NCBI GenBank assembly: GCA_029379385.1 | Contig: CM055607.1 | Span: forward strand, 17,794,001 to 17,858,000 | Direction of reading: 5' to 3' | DNA from: Quillaja saponaria | Lineage: Eukaryota > Streptophyta > Magnoliopsida > Fabales > Quillajaceae | DNA length: 64,000 nucleotides | In this document: positions 1 through 10,965 of the stretch, in pieces | Layout of the letters: the number at the start of each line of letters is the position of its first letter | Numbering within the stretch: the stretch's first letter is position 1 | Position numbers and translations under genes: made by a program | Notes under the pieces: model-generated | Database searches by the model: none | Told to the model about the DNA's origin: nothing | The model's input: the letters and a program-made list of their open reading frames with translations, nothing else

Positions 1-199
1 AAAATCTTCACCGACAAACAATATCGACCAACTACGGTCGGCAATTATCAATCAACTGTCCAGTTGGTCGATAATAGCAATCTTGAATTTGCCTACCACC
101 CGTTATCGACCAACAGTTGGTAGGTAAGGGGTTGCCGACCGACTTTGGGATCTTTACCAACCAACTTGGTCGGTCGGTAATAAGCAATTTTCTTGTAGT
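1..199. mobile_element. CACTA (En/Spm) transposon terminus, truncated by window edge
   Basis: The segment ends at 199 with TTTTCTTGTAGTG, the reverse complement of the CACTACAAGAAAA terminus typical of plant CACTA transposons. The 185 bases inside it are packed with short subterminal motifs on both strands (variants of GACCAAC, TTGGTCGG and GGTCGGTAA at about 20-30, 60-70, 105-120 and 150-180). Dense subterminal repeats are known transposase-binding regions in this superfamily. The other end and any transposase lie outside the window, so autonomy cannot be judged. Confidence 0.8.
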
Positions 200-802
200 G
201 AATCAACACCATAGCTCTCTTTTTTCAAATAAATAAATAAATAAAATTTACAAATTGAGATAACTTTGTTTAGTAAGTTGGCTGAAACGAGACGTAACTA
301 ATTTGGGCAATGAACAGTTCAATAAAGAATCTAGGAAAAACTTCTATTTGCCATTATATTATTGTTTTGGTGATGATGCACCATAATCATCACATGATCG
401 AGAAGTTTGTTCAATTCAAATTTTAAAGCAAGAGATGTATAAATATTTACTTGGATTTTATTATGAACATTTTATTTAAAATTTAACTTTTTATATTGCA
501 TGCACTTGTTTAGTTATTAATAAAGTGTTAATGATATTAATTTTTTTAATATGTCAATAAAAAATACGAAACACAACTAACCTAAGCTATACAATACATG
601 GATTCATAGAACAATTAGAAGGAAAAGCTTTTTAGATACCTTTTAAATTAATATCATTTTAATTATTTTTATTCTAGTAATTAATATATTTAATATTACT
701 GGTCAGCATTTAATAAGCAACTATTCAAATTCTACCATTTTCAGTTAATTTAGTGATGATGCGGGGAGTTTATATATATATTTTTTATTGTATTAATTAT
801 GA
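200..802. other. AT-rich intergenic DNA with a diverged dispersed repeat (410-625)
   Basis: No gene is visible. Bases of about 410-625 resemble 5525-5730 in the same orientation: both contain a run reading roughly ATAAATATTTACTTG, then TTAATATGTCAATAAA, then AACACAACTAAC and GATTCATAGAA. These are two diverged copies of an unnamed repeat lying on either side of the element at 803-5514. Confidence 0.5.
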
Positions 803-1203
803 GTAAATCATACTCTCCTCTCTTGAAATTTACTTATATGACACTAAGATTCAAATTTTAAAAAATATGACACTCCCCACTCTTAGATGGATAAAAAACT
901 AACGATTTTAAAATAATATTTTTAGAAAGATATTCTAAAGTCCAAATTTCATCTTCAAAGTACCAAAATGTCTTATATTATTTTTTATTTTTTATATTGT
1001 CACTTACCTTTAGTGTCTCAATTATAACAATTTAACAAAATTTGTACTTTAATTTTATTATATTTTTTTAATAAAAAAAACCTAAAAAAAATCTATTTTT
1101 TGCATATACAAGTAAACTTTAATTTTAATATTAAATAAAATGAGGTTGAATTGTTTCTTTATTTTATTATGATATGAACTATAAAATAAAATTTATAAAA
1201 TAT

Positions 1204-4200
1204 TGTTATAACCTGATATTTTAATATACATTTTAGAAAGTTTGTACGTATCTTGCGTGAATGGGTGAATAAAATTTTACATGGAGTAGAAGTAAAATAA
1301 ATAAACACCTGTGTATACTATATATATATATGTGTGTGTGTGTGTGATATTAAGAAATTAATTTTCATTAAATCATTGGTGGTGTAGGAAGTTGAAATTT
1401 ACAAATGCAAATTTTATTGGTGTGTTAAGTGTGTAAACAAAAGAGTAAACTAGAAAACATTTATATATATATATATACACACATACATATAAATACATGT
1501 GCCAAACCATATAATTAACTTTTTTGACTCTTTGACTTTATATATATATATTTTTTTTTTCCTTGCTTTAGTTGTTGGTTGATCTTCTCCCTTTTTTGGT
1601 CCACTGCATTTGCCCTTAATTCTTGATCACTTCAGTTTTTTCTTTTTTTTTTTTTTTTTTTGGCTGATCTTTTAGTAGCTTTCTTCCACCGCCCTTGAGC
1701 TAGGACTTCCCCTGCTTCAGCCAAGTCTAGAAAAGTCTGAATTCTTTTCAAGTTCAGCCAAGTGAATCACCTTCTTTTCTTTGTGTTTGCGTGTGACGTT
1801 GGCTGCTTCAACTCTTTCGTTCTTATCAAGTGGCCATGAGGTAGTGAGGTAGTAGCCTTGTTTTGTGATCCTTGCAATATGACAGTAGCAAGCTCCTCCC
1901 GTGGCTCTGAGATTGACTAGCTGGTTGGGGTTTGCAATTGATTTCCTTACGTCTTCAATTCCTTTCCTGTATGTGAGCTTTGAATCCTGTCGTGACCTTG
2001 GAATGTTGGTGGAAGGCTATGGATGTTTTGCTGCAGCAGGTGATAGGTAAGGATAATTACTTGAGCTTGTACAAGTGTGTGTGTGTAGGAAAAGTAGTGG
2101 GAAGACAGCTTAGTACCAAGCTGCCATCCCCTGGTTTGGGGAACAACAACTTAGTCTTTTATTTTTATTTTTTTCTTTGTGTTATGGCCGACTAACATAG
2201 GAGGAGGTATTTTGGCATTTAAGTGTTTTGGTATCAAGAGTAACAATGGAGGAATTTTCTTGCCATAAACTTATAGCTTAGTTAAGTTAGTCTGGCTAGG
2301 TGAAGGATGTGAAATTAGTGATTATATATTGGAAATTATAGTTTGAAGATGAGGTAGCTTATGAATTAGAATAAGTATTAGAAGTAGAATATGAATAAGA
2401 TGTAAATTGATGGACTTATGTAAGTTTCTTAGTAAGTGTATATATAGGTATACATGCACATGAGTTAAAATAAAACATGCCTACAAGATGTTTGTGAAAC
2501 TGCCAAGAAGAAAAGCAGGGTTAGATTTCGTAGGTCTGAGAAATCAAGTATTTCAGGAGCTTTTGGGACTAAATTAAATTAAGAGTTCTAAAGAGAAAAT
2601 GTACCTTATGGTCTTGTTATGGTGTCTGTAAAATTTCATAGCTTGATTCCAATAGTATTTGTCGGTAGATCTTCGGGACTACAGCTAGGTCAATGTATGA
2701 CTTTTAGTGCGCTTAAGTCAGTCTAGGAGTCATCGTTGGGGGTTAAAGTTGGAACTAGCTTAGGACCTCTGAATAAAAGTTGTTCCTAATATACTAAAGA
2801 GAAAATATGGCCTTGTACAGGTTTTAATTCCTTAATATGAATGCTTTGGAGGTGGTGGAAATCAGGGTTATGATTTTTAGGAATTGATTGAACTTGTTTT
2901 ACCGTAACTGACTTTAAAGGTCTTACAAGATGAATTAGGAGAAGATCACTGAAAATGAAATGTTCCTAACATCTTGAAATATTATATTGGAAAGTTTCAT
3001 AATTTTTTTTTTAAGTATAAGAATTCTACAAGTATTAGAATCAGTGTTAGGAAATCAAAATGTTACGAGTGCCCTGTTTTTGGTTCATGTAAGGAATTGA
3101 ATGGGTTCAAGACTAATTTTAGGAAAAGTTCATAGATAATAAAGATAGATATATCTGTCTATTAATAAACTCCATAAATAGAATTGAATTTTGTTTTTTG
3201 TAGAGAAAGTTATGTTCAAATAACTAAGGTAAGGTCCTAGTTGTCAAAATCCTGCGTTTGGCAAAAATTGATTCAACTTCAAAGAATAAACTGTATTGAT
3301 CTACACACCTAAAAATTACAAATGATATAACATTATAAATCTACATGTGTCTAGTATTTTACAAATTTTATGAAACTAGATTCAGAATTTCCTAGAGAAA
3401 GATAAGATCATTAAAGAGGACATTGGTCCAAACCCCAAGTTTAGACAGTTTCAACATCTCTAACTCACTACTACTTTTTATCTTTGCTAATAGTTTCCTT
3501 CTGCCCTATGCATTGTCTAGACATTTAAAATGTCTCTTCATTATTAACCTTATCACATAAAGTCTAATTCATATTAATTGATATGTAATAGCTTAATGGA
3601 AAACTTTCATAAAGAAACCTATACAAAGTTGAGATATAAGCTTAGTAATTAAAAGATTATAACAATAACGTTTATGAACTAAGTATTATTTGGGAATATG
3701 AATTTCAGTTCCGGATTCTAATGTAGACCTGATGAGATGCGTGGACGCAAGTGTGAGTGACGAATGGAATCGGTTACGAGTGAGTGGTTAATTGTTGCCT
3801 TTAGGGGCTAGATTATTATGTTCAATTGTATGTATATTTAAATAAATGTGCTAGTACAATATTTTAGTGAGTTAATTGAATCATGCTTGTTTGAAATTGT
3901 CTATGGTTGATAAGGATCAACACATAGAAAATTTTTCTGAGAACTAATTTTTATCTCTGAAAATGAGATCGAGGTGCACCTAGGATATTCTAACTTAAAC
4001 TCCCGAGAAATTTTGATTATGATAAATGTTTTTTAAAAATTGAGTGCCCAGTCCTGGTGGTTTGAATTATGTACGGAGATTAATCTGTTGTGTGGGTGCG
4101 TAAATGCCTGACAGGAGGTGATATTGTTGTGCAGGGCTAGGTTACTCGTTGGCCCTTTGGTTGCTTTGTTTGATATTATTGTTATAATAAATTTGTGATC

Positions 4201-4860
4201 CTATATATCATGTAAATTGTGAATTCATGATGATTACAATGTATATGTGTAATGTGAATTAAGATATGAATAATATTATGATGTTGTTACATATGTTATA
4301 CGCTTGTGTTGTGTGATGCTAGTACCCTTTAGGTACGATTTTCCACTCATTGAGTCCTTCTTTTTGGGGTTAAATTTTTTTTTTTTTTTAGTTGCATGAC
4401 TTCAAAAAAAGTTAACCACTAATACGAGATTTTGTTGAGGATTTGACGACAAGGTATTCCTCATAATCTCATTCTTGGAGTCAAGGATGAAAGTTTCCAA
4501 TCACATTAAAACTGTGGGTGTCAAATTTAGTATGATATAATATTTTAGTATTTTTCTTGTTGATGATATGAACGGACCAGAGCTCTTTATTGTTTTTGTG
4601 TTGTTGTTGTGTAAGAAAAAGAGTTTATAGGATTGTATTTTAAGGCATGTTCCATATTGCAAGGAATCTCTGCTAAAATTTTCAGTAAATTATGATTTGT
4701 TTCAATCAACAAACTTTTAATGTTAACTTTTGTATTTATAAATTCTTGGTTTTATTCATTCGTTGGTTAAGAGTCATGGTCGTTCCTTTATTTGAGTCAG
4801 GGTTACGGAGGTTTGGTTACTATTCATCCGGCCAGTCATGCCTCCATGAGGGGTGTGACA
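1204..4860 (+). mobile_element. Long solo LTR, family copy 1 (+)
   Basis: The element starts TGTTATAACC and ends GGGGTGTGACA, so it has TGT...ACA ends like an LTR. It is flanked by an exact 5-bp direct duplication AATAT (1199-1203 and 4861-4865), the hallmark of retroviral-type integrase. Its 3657 bases hold no gag or pol homology and no second LTR, so it is best read as a solo LTR left by LTR-LTR recombination. Family landmarks are the GC-richer block at about 4041-4162, the near-palindrome at 4322-4336, and the 3' block CAGGGTTACGGAGGTTTGGT just before the end. The lineage cannot be assigned without an internal region. Confidence 0.85.
4041..4162 (+). repeat. Conserved GC-richer block of the long-LTR family
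   Basis: A block of about 120 bp is recognisable in every copy of the long-LTR family although the DNA around it has diverged. Equivalent positions are about 17861-17985, 24768-24880, 34254-34370 and 53604-53712 (+), and 13700-13840, 46753-46873 and 54590-54712 (-). In good copies it opens with CTCAGCCCCGGTGGGA and closes with TGCGGGGCTGAGTTACTCG, so its ends can pair. The middle carries the conserved GCGTAAATGCCCGG.. string. The function is unknown. Confidence 0.6.
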
Positions 4861-4865
4861 AATAT

Positions 4866-5129
4866 AGTCTTGAAAATTCAAGAAATTTATAAAATTAAAA
4901 TGATATACATAAATCTAGTTTTGAAAATAATTGTTTTTTAAGAGAAAAAAATGTTGTGAAATGAGAAGATGAGAAAATGTTATTAATTTTCTTTTTTTCA
5001 AAAGAAAACATTATTTTTAAATAATAATTATATAAAAATGCATTATTTTTAATTTATATTATTTTATTTTTTTTGAAAATTTTTTAATTAAAATTTGATC
5101 ATCTAAACTAGTTTAAAAATAAAAAGGTG

Positions 5130-5130
<1 letters not shown>
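4866..5130. other. Internal AT-rich part of the split TIR element
   Basis: This AT-rich sequence follows the LTR insertion and belongs to the right part of the TIR element 803-5514. No coding potential was seen. Confidence 0.4.

Positions 5131-5168
<38 letters not shown>
5131..5168. repeat. (AT)n microsatellite
   Basis: An uninterrupted TA dinucleotide run of about 38 bases, directly visible. Confidence 0.95.
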
Positions 5169-5171
<3 letters not shown>

Positions 5172-5514
5172 AGGCATATTTGAATGAAAATATGAAAGTT
5201 ATGACTTATAATTTGTGTTGTATAGTGAAAATTCATGACTTTTTTAACATAATGAATTGCTATGGAGAAAAAATAATTAAAAATAGAGGGTAATATAGAA
5301 AAAGTGAATATTTATGACTCATTTGAAAATGTAAATTTTAAATATGTCATTTTGATACTTTGAAGAAAAAAAATTGAATTTTTAGTATTTTTCTGAAATT
5401 ACTTTTTAGCATCGTTATTTTTCCATCACCAAGAAAGAAGACTGTAATATTCTCCAATTTTTGAATTTTAGTGTTGTTTGAGTAAACCCCAAGGGAGGAG
5501 AGTGTAATTTACTC

Positions 5515-6906
5515 TCATATATTATTTTCAATTAAATATTAAAACAAGTTATGCATAAATATTTACTTGCATTTTATTATTGACAAGTTTCAAATTTATT
5601 AATTCACTTGGAAAGTCTAATTTTTAATAAATCTTTTTAAATGATATTAACCTTAATATGTCAATAAATTAAATTAGCAAAACACAACTAACATGTGAGA
5701 CGCATATATAGATTCATAGAAAAATTAGAAAATTTACAAATAATGAGATCCAAAATTAATAAAATGTGAATTATAGAATTGTTTTTCAAAATACATTATC
5801 ACATGTGCATGTGCACATATTTTATTTTGTTTTTGTTTTCCCACAATAATGTACGAGTATGCAACTTTTAAAGTTTATACATGGACATTGGAGTATACAT
5901 TAAGAGAAATTTATACAATTCTTAAGAAAAAAATGTCTAAACAATATACATATATATATACACTAGATTTATTCTGCATTCTTGCCTTGCACGAATTATT
6001 TTATTGTCATTGTGTCATAGTATGATTCTCTTAATAATTATATTATATAATGTGAATTTTTAATTTTAAAATAAACATCGTATATCTTTTCTATTTAAGC
6101 AACAAAAAAATTAAAAATTAAAAAAAGTTAACATGAGTACTAATTGCAGACTTGACTTAAACGTAGATTGGCTTTAATTTTTTTTACAATTGACCAGCTC
6201 TAATAAACAAAGAAGAAATCATTCAAAAAAATTTAGTCATTATAATATATATATTTTTTGATATTTTCTTGCTTAAAATTAAGTCATTTTTGTTTATATG
6301 GAGACAAATTAAATTTGCTTTATTAATGTATGTGTAAGGTAAATTATTGTTTGTAAAATATAGAGAGTGAGAGTAAATTAGGATTTTTTGTTTAGAAAAA
6401 TATATTTGGTAACTACAAACTTCGAATATGTGAAAGATTGGAGATAAACAAAAAATTCTATGTAAAAAAATGGAAGAGAAATATAATAAGAGTTACTTTG
6501 AAAAAGTAGAAATTTATTTTTTACATAATTTACTTTGGAGAGATGTGAGAGAATTAGTGGGTAATGTGACAAAATAATATAACTTAAGAGAGATGAGAGA
6601 GAATTAATGGATGATGTGACAAGATTATATGTCAAACTATTAAATAGGTTTATTGATGATGTGTCTAACATCATATTTTTCTAATTTTCAAGTATCAATT
6701 ATGTTATATATATATATATATATATGTATAAACTTTTATGACACACATATTGTGCTTGAATTGTATTTATGATATATAATTTATAAAAACAGTACACCAT
6801 ATTAATTTTATTAACCAAAATAATTGCAATTCTATTAATATTAAAATAGAGAAGAGATAGAAAAGAAATAAAATAAATAAATAACTTATTTGAAGTAAAA
6901 TAACAA
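5515..6906. other. AT-rich intergenic DNA with diverged repeats
   Basis: No gene is supported. 5525-5730 is the partner of the repeat at 410-625. About 5790-5942 matches about 8500-8670 in the same orientation (shared: a CACATGTGCATGTG-like start, GAGTATGCAACTTTTAAA, GGAGTATAC and TTCTTAAGAAAAAAA). 6538-6640 is a two-copy local duplication with a period of about 50 bp, built around GAGAGAATTARTGG and ATGTGACAA. A (TA)n run sits at about 6703-6726. Confidence 0.5.
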
Positions 6907-7333
6907 CTAAAAAGTATTTATGTAATAGTAAAAAGAAAATAAATTTTTTTTCACTAAACGACTTCTATATTCAAAAGTAAGAACCTCATAAGGGACATTT
7001 TGATTCATGCTTTTTGGTGACACTTCAATAACTTGTGTTTCTTCATTGAATACTAATTCAATTTGATCGTTAACATTTTGATATCTTTTATTGATGAGTT
7101 TTACTTTGCCCTTGACAATAATAAAAGTACTTTCACTCTCAGTATTCATACTTAGCTTTTCTATAATTTCATTAAACATCATAGTTTTTATTTTTGCTCT
7201 TTATGAAATAAAAAATGAAAAATAAGAGTAAATAGATGCACAAAATTAAATTGTAAAAGCAATAAACCTATAAATATTGAAGCAATATACCTCATCATCC
7301 AACAAAATTAGTTTTTGAATTTTTCAAGATCCA
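6907..7333 (-). pseudogene. RPA1-like (replication protein A large subunit) DBD-A fragment
   Basis: Reading the minus strand from 7182 gives 91 residues starting MMFNEIIEKL. The core VKGKVKLINKRYQ followed by IELVFNEETQVIEV has the pattern of the first ssDNA-binding OB fold of RPA1 (a GxxxxxNKxY string followed by an acidic xYELTxNExTxV-like strand). Just upstream, about 7282-7310 reads QKLILLDDE, as expected immediately before the xxIxATxFNE stretch. A possible intron beginning GTATAT separates the two, and an in-frame stop lies further upstream. RPA1 binds single-stranded DNA in replication and repair, and RPA-like genes are also carried by plant Helitrons. This is a short, probably dead piece. 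The match is by eye only. Confidence 0.45.
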
Positions 7334-8869
7334 GATCCTTTTAGATTGTTGTATGATTCAATGATACTAATTCTAAGGGCCATAACCTTAATCATCTATT
7401 TTTCTTGTAAGATTTAAACTAACTCTTAAGGGCCATCTATTTTTCTTGTAAGATTTGTAACTTGCGGATAGGAATATATTTTGTTTTTCATTGCTCTTCA
7501 GTCTGCTTCTGTATGAGACTCCATAGTAATTACATGACACTTGTCATATAACTCCTTAAAAATTTTTCAAAAGAAAGACGTTAACCTTGCCAAAGATAAT
7601 AGAGTACTAATTAATTACTCTTAATTAGACTTGTAGTTCTTGGTAGATGACAATATGATAAGATAATAATAAAAAAAAGGAGGAACAAAATCAATAATAA
7701 CATTATATATATGAATTAACTATGCTTTCTCTTTTAAAATCATTATGGCCCATACCATGCCCAATTTTGCATGAGAATAATATGCATATATATAGTTTTT
7801 AGCAATGATGGTCTATGGACATAAGTACTACTGAACCTCATGATCATGACCTCTATCTAATTCCTCCTCTGCACTACTTAATATATATTCTCCAGAAGTG
7901 TATATATATACCAAAACAAAAATAGTATATAAACATGAAGAAACTGCTAAAATCAAAAAATAAAAAGCAAAAAAAAGTATATAAACATGGATCTTTAGAG
8001 GCAAATAGGAAGTTATGGTTATAATTGGAATAAACTAACAAATTATGGTTGGATGAAGAGTTCCAAGCTTGCTAATGTATTATGCAAAATAGGTTCTGCT
8101 CATGCAATTATATATAACATAATTAAACAATTCTAAAACTATTGGGAAGTTTTGAAAAAAAAGAAAGCAACTCATATTTGAACAAAACTCTAACCATTTA
8201 TAGAAATATATTAAGTTTCAAATTTTCAAATTCATTCAAACTCTAAATTTCTAGGAAGTTTTGGAAAAAAAAAAAAAAAAAAAACATTTAATATTAGAAC
8301 TATAACTATTTAATTATAAATATATTAAGTTTTAAATTTCAATTTCATTCAAACTCTAAACATTAAGAGGGTGTAGCAATATTGAAAATTTAATAAGGAC
8401 AAAGAGTAAAATAGAAAATCAAAAGATTTTTCTTTTAAAACTGTTTTATAGATAGTATAGATATATATATAAGATATATTTACGTAATATATTAAGAAAA
8501 AATACATCATCACACATATGCATGTGCCAATAATTTTATTTTATTTTTGTTTTTATACAATAAATGTACGTTTCATAAAGAGTATGCAACTTTTAAAATT
8601 TTACACAAGGACATCGGAGTATACTTTAAGAGAATTTTATACCTTTCTTAAGAAAAAAAAAGTCTAACCAAGCACTTGATGATGGATATAAACTATATGA
8701 AGATAATTTCAACGCGGGATGACAAAGATCCATTGACCGGTGTTGCTTTGTTGGATTAGAGAAGCTATGTGGTTTGGTTGTCTGATGATTTAATTAAGAG
8801 AATAAAAAAGAAAGCATCTTTATTAGTGTTATATACATATACTATTCTTTTGTCTGTATGTTGACCATT
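7334..8869. other. Intergenic DNA upstream of the CASP gene
   Basis: No gene is visible. A small direct repeat (CATCTATTTTTCTTGTAAGATTT) occurs twice at about 7393-7460. About 8500-8670 is the partner of the repeat at 5790-5942. There is a poly(A) run at about 8264-8284. Distal regulatory sites for the CASP gene could lie here, but none is recognisable. Confidence 0.4.
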
Positions 8870-8874
8870 CACTC

Positions 8875-8989
8875 TATTTAAGGATTCTTCATTAAGCCAT
8901 TTACATAGCAAGTTATTAGCTAGCAAATAGCAACAACTATCTCATATTTTCTCTTCTCATTCTCTAATCTCTAAGACAAATATATATCT
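8875..8989 (+). promoter_or_regulatory. Core promoter and 5' leader of the CASP gene
   Basis: TATTTAAGG at 8875-8882 is a plausible TATA box about 108 bases before the start codon at 8990, which would leave a leader of roughly 75 bases. The leader is CT-rich (TTTTCTCTTCTCATTCTC at about 8947-8964), common in plant 5' UTRs. No binding site for a specific regulator is claimed. Confidence 0.5.
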
Positions 8990-9886
8990 ATGTCTGGCAC
9001 CATTGAAGTTCCAGAGTCAAGCAGTGTTGCTAAAGGAAAAGCACCTCTTATTGCAACACCAGCTCAGGAAAAAGCAGGATGGAAGAAAGGGGTGGCTATA
9101 ATCGACTTCCTTCTAAGGTTAGGTGCTATTGGATCTGCTCTAGGCGCTGCGGCCTCTATGGGTACTAGTGATGAAATTCTCCCTTTCTTCACTCAGTTCT
9201 TTCAGTTTGAAGCAAGCTATGACGATTTGCCCACTTTCCAGTATGTGTTTCTGAATCTTGCTGCTATTATGATATTTTTTTTATATCGGGGAGGAGAGAA
9301 AGACAGGTGCCGGTGGACCAAGAGAGCACTGACTATTGTGATACCATGTCAAACAGAAGTATATTGAGTTGATAGAACTGATCCCTATGAATGAGTCTTG
9401 TTCAATTAAAAGAACGTATGGTTAGTTTTACATCTTTGTATGTTACATGCAGGTTCTTCGTCATTGCAATGGCAATAGTGGGTGGCTACCTAGTCCTTTC
9501 TTTACCATTTTCTATTGTAGCTATTGTACGCCCCAATGCTGTTGGACTAAGGCTTCTACTTCTAATTCTAGACGTTGTAAGCTCACTTCCATTAGTTTAC
9601 TTCTTATAATTCTAAATTATAAGGCTAAAAAGAAAAGAAAATTTTGTTTAATTATTATGATCAACTACAGGTGGCACTTACTCTAGCCAATTCTAGTGCT
9701 TCTGCTGCAGCTGCTATAGTTTACTTGGCTCATAATGGCAATTCCAACACAAATTGGCTTGCTATCTGCCAGCAGTTTGGTGATTTTTGCCAGACAGCCA
9801 GTGGAGCAGTGGTGGCTTCGTTCATTGCAGTTGTCCTCTTTATGTTCTTGATTGCGTTGTCTGCTTTGGCTCTTCGAAGGCACTAA
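8990..9886 (+). CDS. Casparian strip membrane domain protein (CASP), 3 exons
   Basis: Exons are 8990-9240, 9453-9576 and 9671-9886. Introns start GTATGT and GTAAGC and end GCAG and ACAG. The joined frame is 591 bases, 196 residues plus TAA. The product is a small four-span membrane protein of the CASP/MARVEL-related family. CASPs polymerise in the endodermal plasma membrane and mark where lignin is laid down as the Casparian strip. Diagnostic family strings are visible: [19 protein letters not shown] in TM1, [10 protein letters not shown] and SYDDLPTFQ in the first loop, [19 protein letters not shown] in TM2, [15 protein letters not shown] in TM3, and [13 protein letters not shown] with C-terminal ALALRRH around TM4. 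Length matches true CASPs rather than distant CASP-like proteins. No break is seen. Expression in root endodermis is expected from the family, not shown by sequence. Confidence 0.93.
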
Positions 9887-10280
9887 TTAAAATTATGGTG
9901 TTTTGTAAGATGTAACGTTATGGTTTGGTTTGCTGTCTTTAAACTTATATATATATATGAATATATGTATGAGTGTGTTGTGAAATTAAATTGAATTATT
10001 GTTGAGCAGATATCTCAATGAACTTAATTATTGTTTCTCTAATTGACTTGAGTCTCATTTGTTTCCAAGCCAACTTATATATATTTCCCCCTTTGTTTTT
10101 TGGGGGTCAATTACATCCCACTCAGCTTCAAATTACTGAAGAATTTAGAAGAAAAGATGTTACATGTATAAATTTGGTAATAACTGGCAATATAAGTTTA
10201 GGGAAAAGGAGATATTATCTAGAAAAAGTATTCCCCATATTGTTGTGAAAATTAACTAGCTATTGTCTCATTATATATAC
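9887..10280. other. CASP 3' region and flank before the L1
   Basis: This is presumed 3' UTR and downstream sequence. It is AT-rich, with a TA-rich run at about 9948-9965. At 10261-10280 lies the sequence proposed as the left copy of the L1 target duplication (compare 27963-27982). No further gene was seen. Confidence 0.5.
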
Positions 10281-10473
10281 TAATTAAGATGGTTTCTTTT
10301 TGGTGTATCATTTTTTGTTTGCAAAAGGCTATTACAATTCTAATCAAATAATATATGTTATGAGCAATATACATATTTTGCATTCAATTTGTTCCGTCAA
10401 TAACTCTGATGTTATGGATTCATTCTTTATTTATATTAACAAGCGGGCCAAGAAGCCCAAAACAAAACCTAAA

Positions 10474-10965
10474 CTAGCCAGGGGCACTTCTAGGTCTAGC
10501 TAAACCCATAAGATCCTGCCACATAAAATCAGTCAAACCCATGGGAGGATGTTGAAAGACCTCCAGGCCCAACCCATAAGAAGCTCCAAGGTTGGCCATC
10601 CAATCAGCAGCAAAATTGCACACTCTGTATAAATGCTGAAGATGAATTTCCCAAGACCTTTTAAGGAGAACCTGGCAGTTCTGTATAAAAGGAAGAAGGG
10701 GGTGTAATTGGGAGGTCTCAGATTTGAGCAGCTCCACAGCAGTAAGGGAATCAGTTTCCAAAAGAATAAACTTGAAGCCAAGGACAGACCATGAAAAATC
10801 CCAAAGAGCTCAGCGGACACATTAGAACCCCTACCCAAATTAGCAGTGAAACTACCAAGCTATTCACCACTATCACCTCTTAACAAACCCCCACGACTAG
10901 TAAGGCAACCCTAAGATTTAGCAGCACCATCACAATTGATCTTAACCCAACCATAAGGAGGAAAA
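10474..10965 (-). pseudogene. L1 ORF2 C-terminal RNase H domain (degenerate)
   Basis: Read on the minus strand, it opens WVKINCDGAAKS and continues with GGLLRGDSGE, ANLGRGSNVSAELFGIFHGLSLA, then ETDSLTAVELL, YRVCNFAADWMANLG and a C-terminal DLMGLARPRSAPG followed by a stop at 10474. These are the successive catalytic blocks of the RNase H that ends plant L1 ORF2 (Asp in DGA, Glu in AELF, Asp in ETDS, and the NxAADWxANLG block). Stops at AKS* and GE*, plus a frame change near 10760-10790, show it is dead. Upstream, the minus strand at 11140-11010 reads VVWKIWKWRCNGIFY and similar, the normal tether before RNase H. Confidence 0.85.

Larger units (their letters stand above)
803..5514. mobile_element. 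TIR transposon (about 1 kb) split by a solo LTR
   Basis: The left end at 803 begins GAGTAAATCATACTCTCC. The right end, read as reverse complement from 5514, begins GAGTAAATTACACTCTCC. The two ends stay alignable for about 70 bases, sharing CTTG.., ACACTAA.ATTCAAA and similar blocks. They therefore look like long terminal inverted repeats of one non-autonomous DNA element. The middle (1199-4865) is a later solo-LTR insertion. Removing it and one 5-bp duplication leaves about 1.05 kb. No transposase is visible. A clean target duplication was not found, so the superfamily is unassigned. Confidence 0.6.

Noticed and set aside
1204..4860. DNA transposon explanation for the long repeats, from their partly inverted ends
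   Set aside because: The 5-bp target duplications and TGT...ACA ends fit LTR integration better. No plant DNA transposon superfamily I know has these traits.
6378..6674. A 98-residue minus-strand open frame
   Set aside because: Ser/Leu/Tyr-rich translation of a local duplication and AT-rich DNA. No motif.
9391..9883. Separate small proteins at 9391-9609, 9447-9686 and 9644-9886
   Set aside because: They are exon and intron read-through frames of the single three-exon CASP gene.
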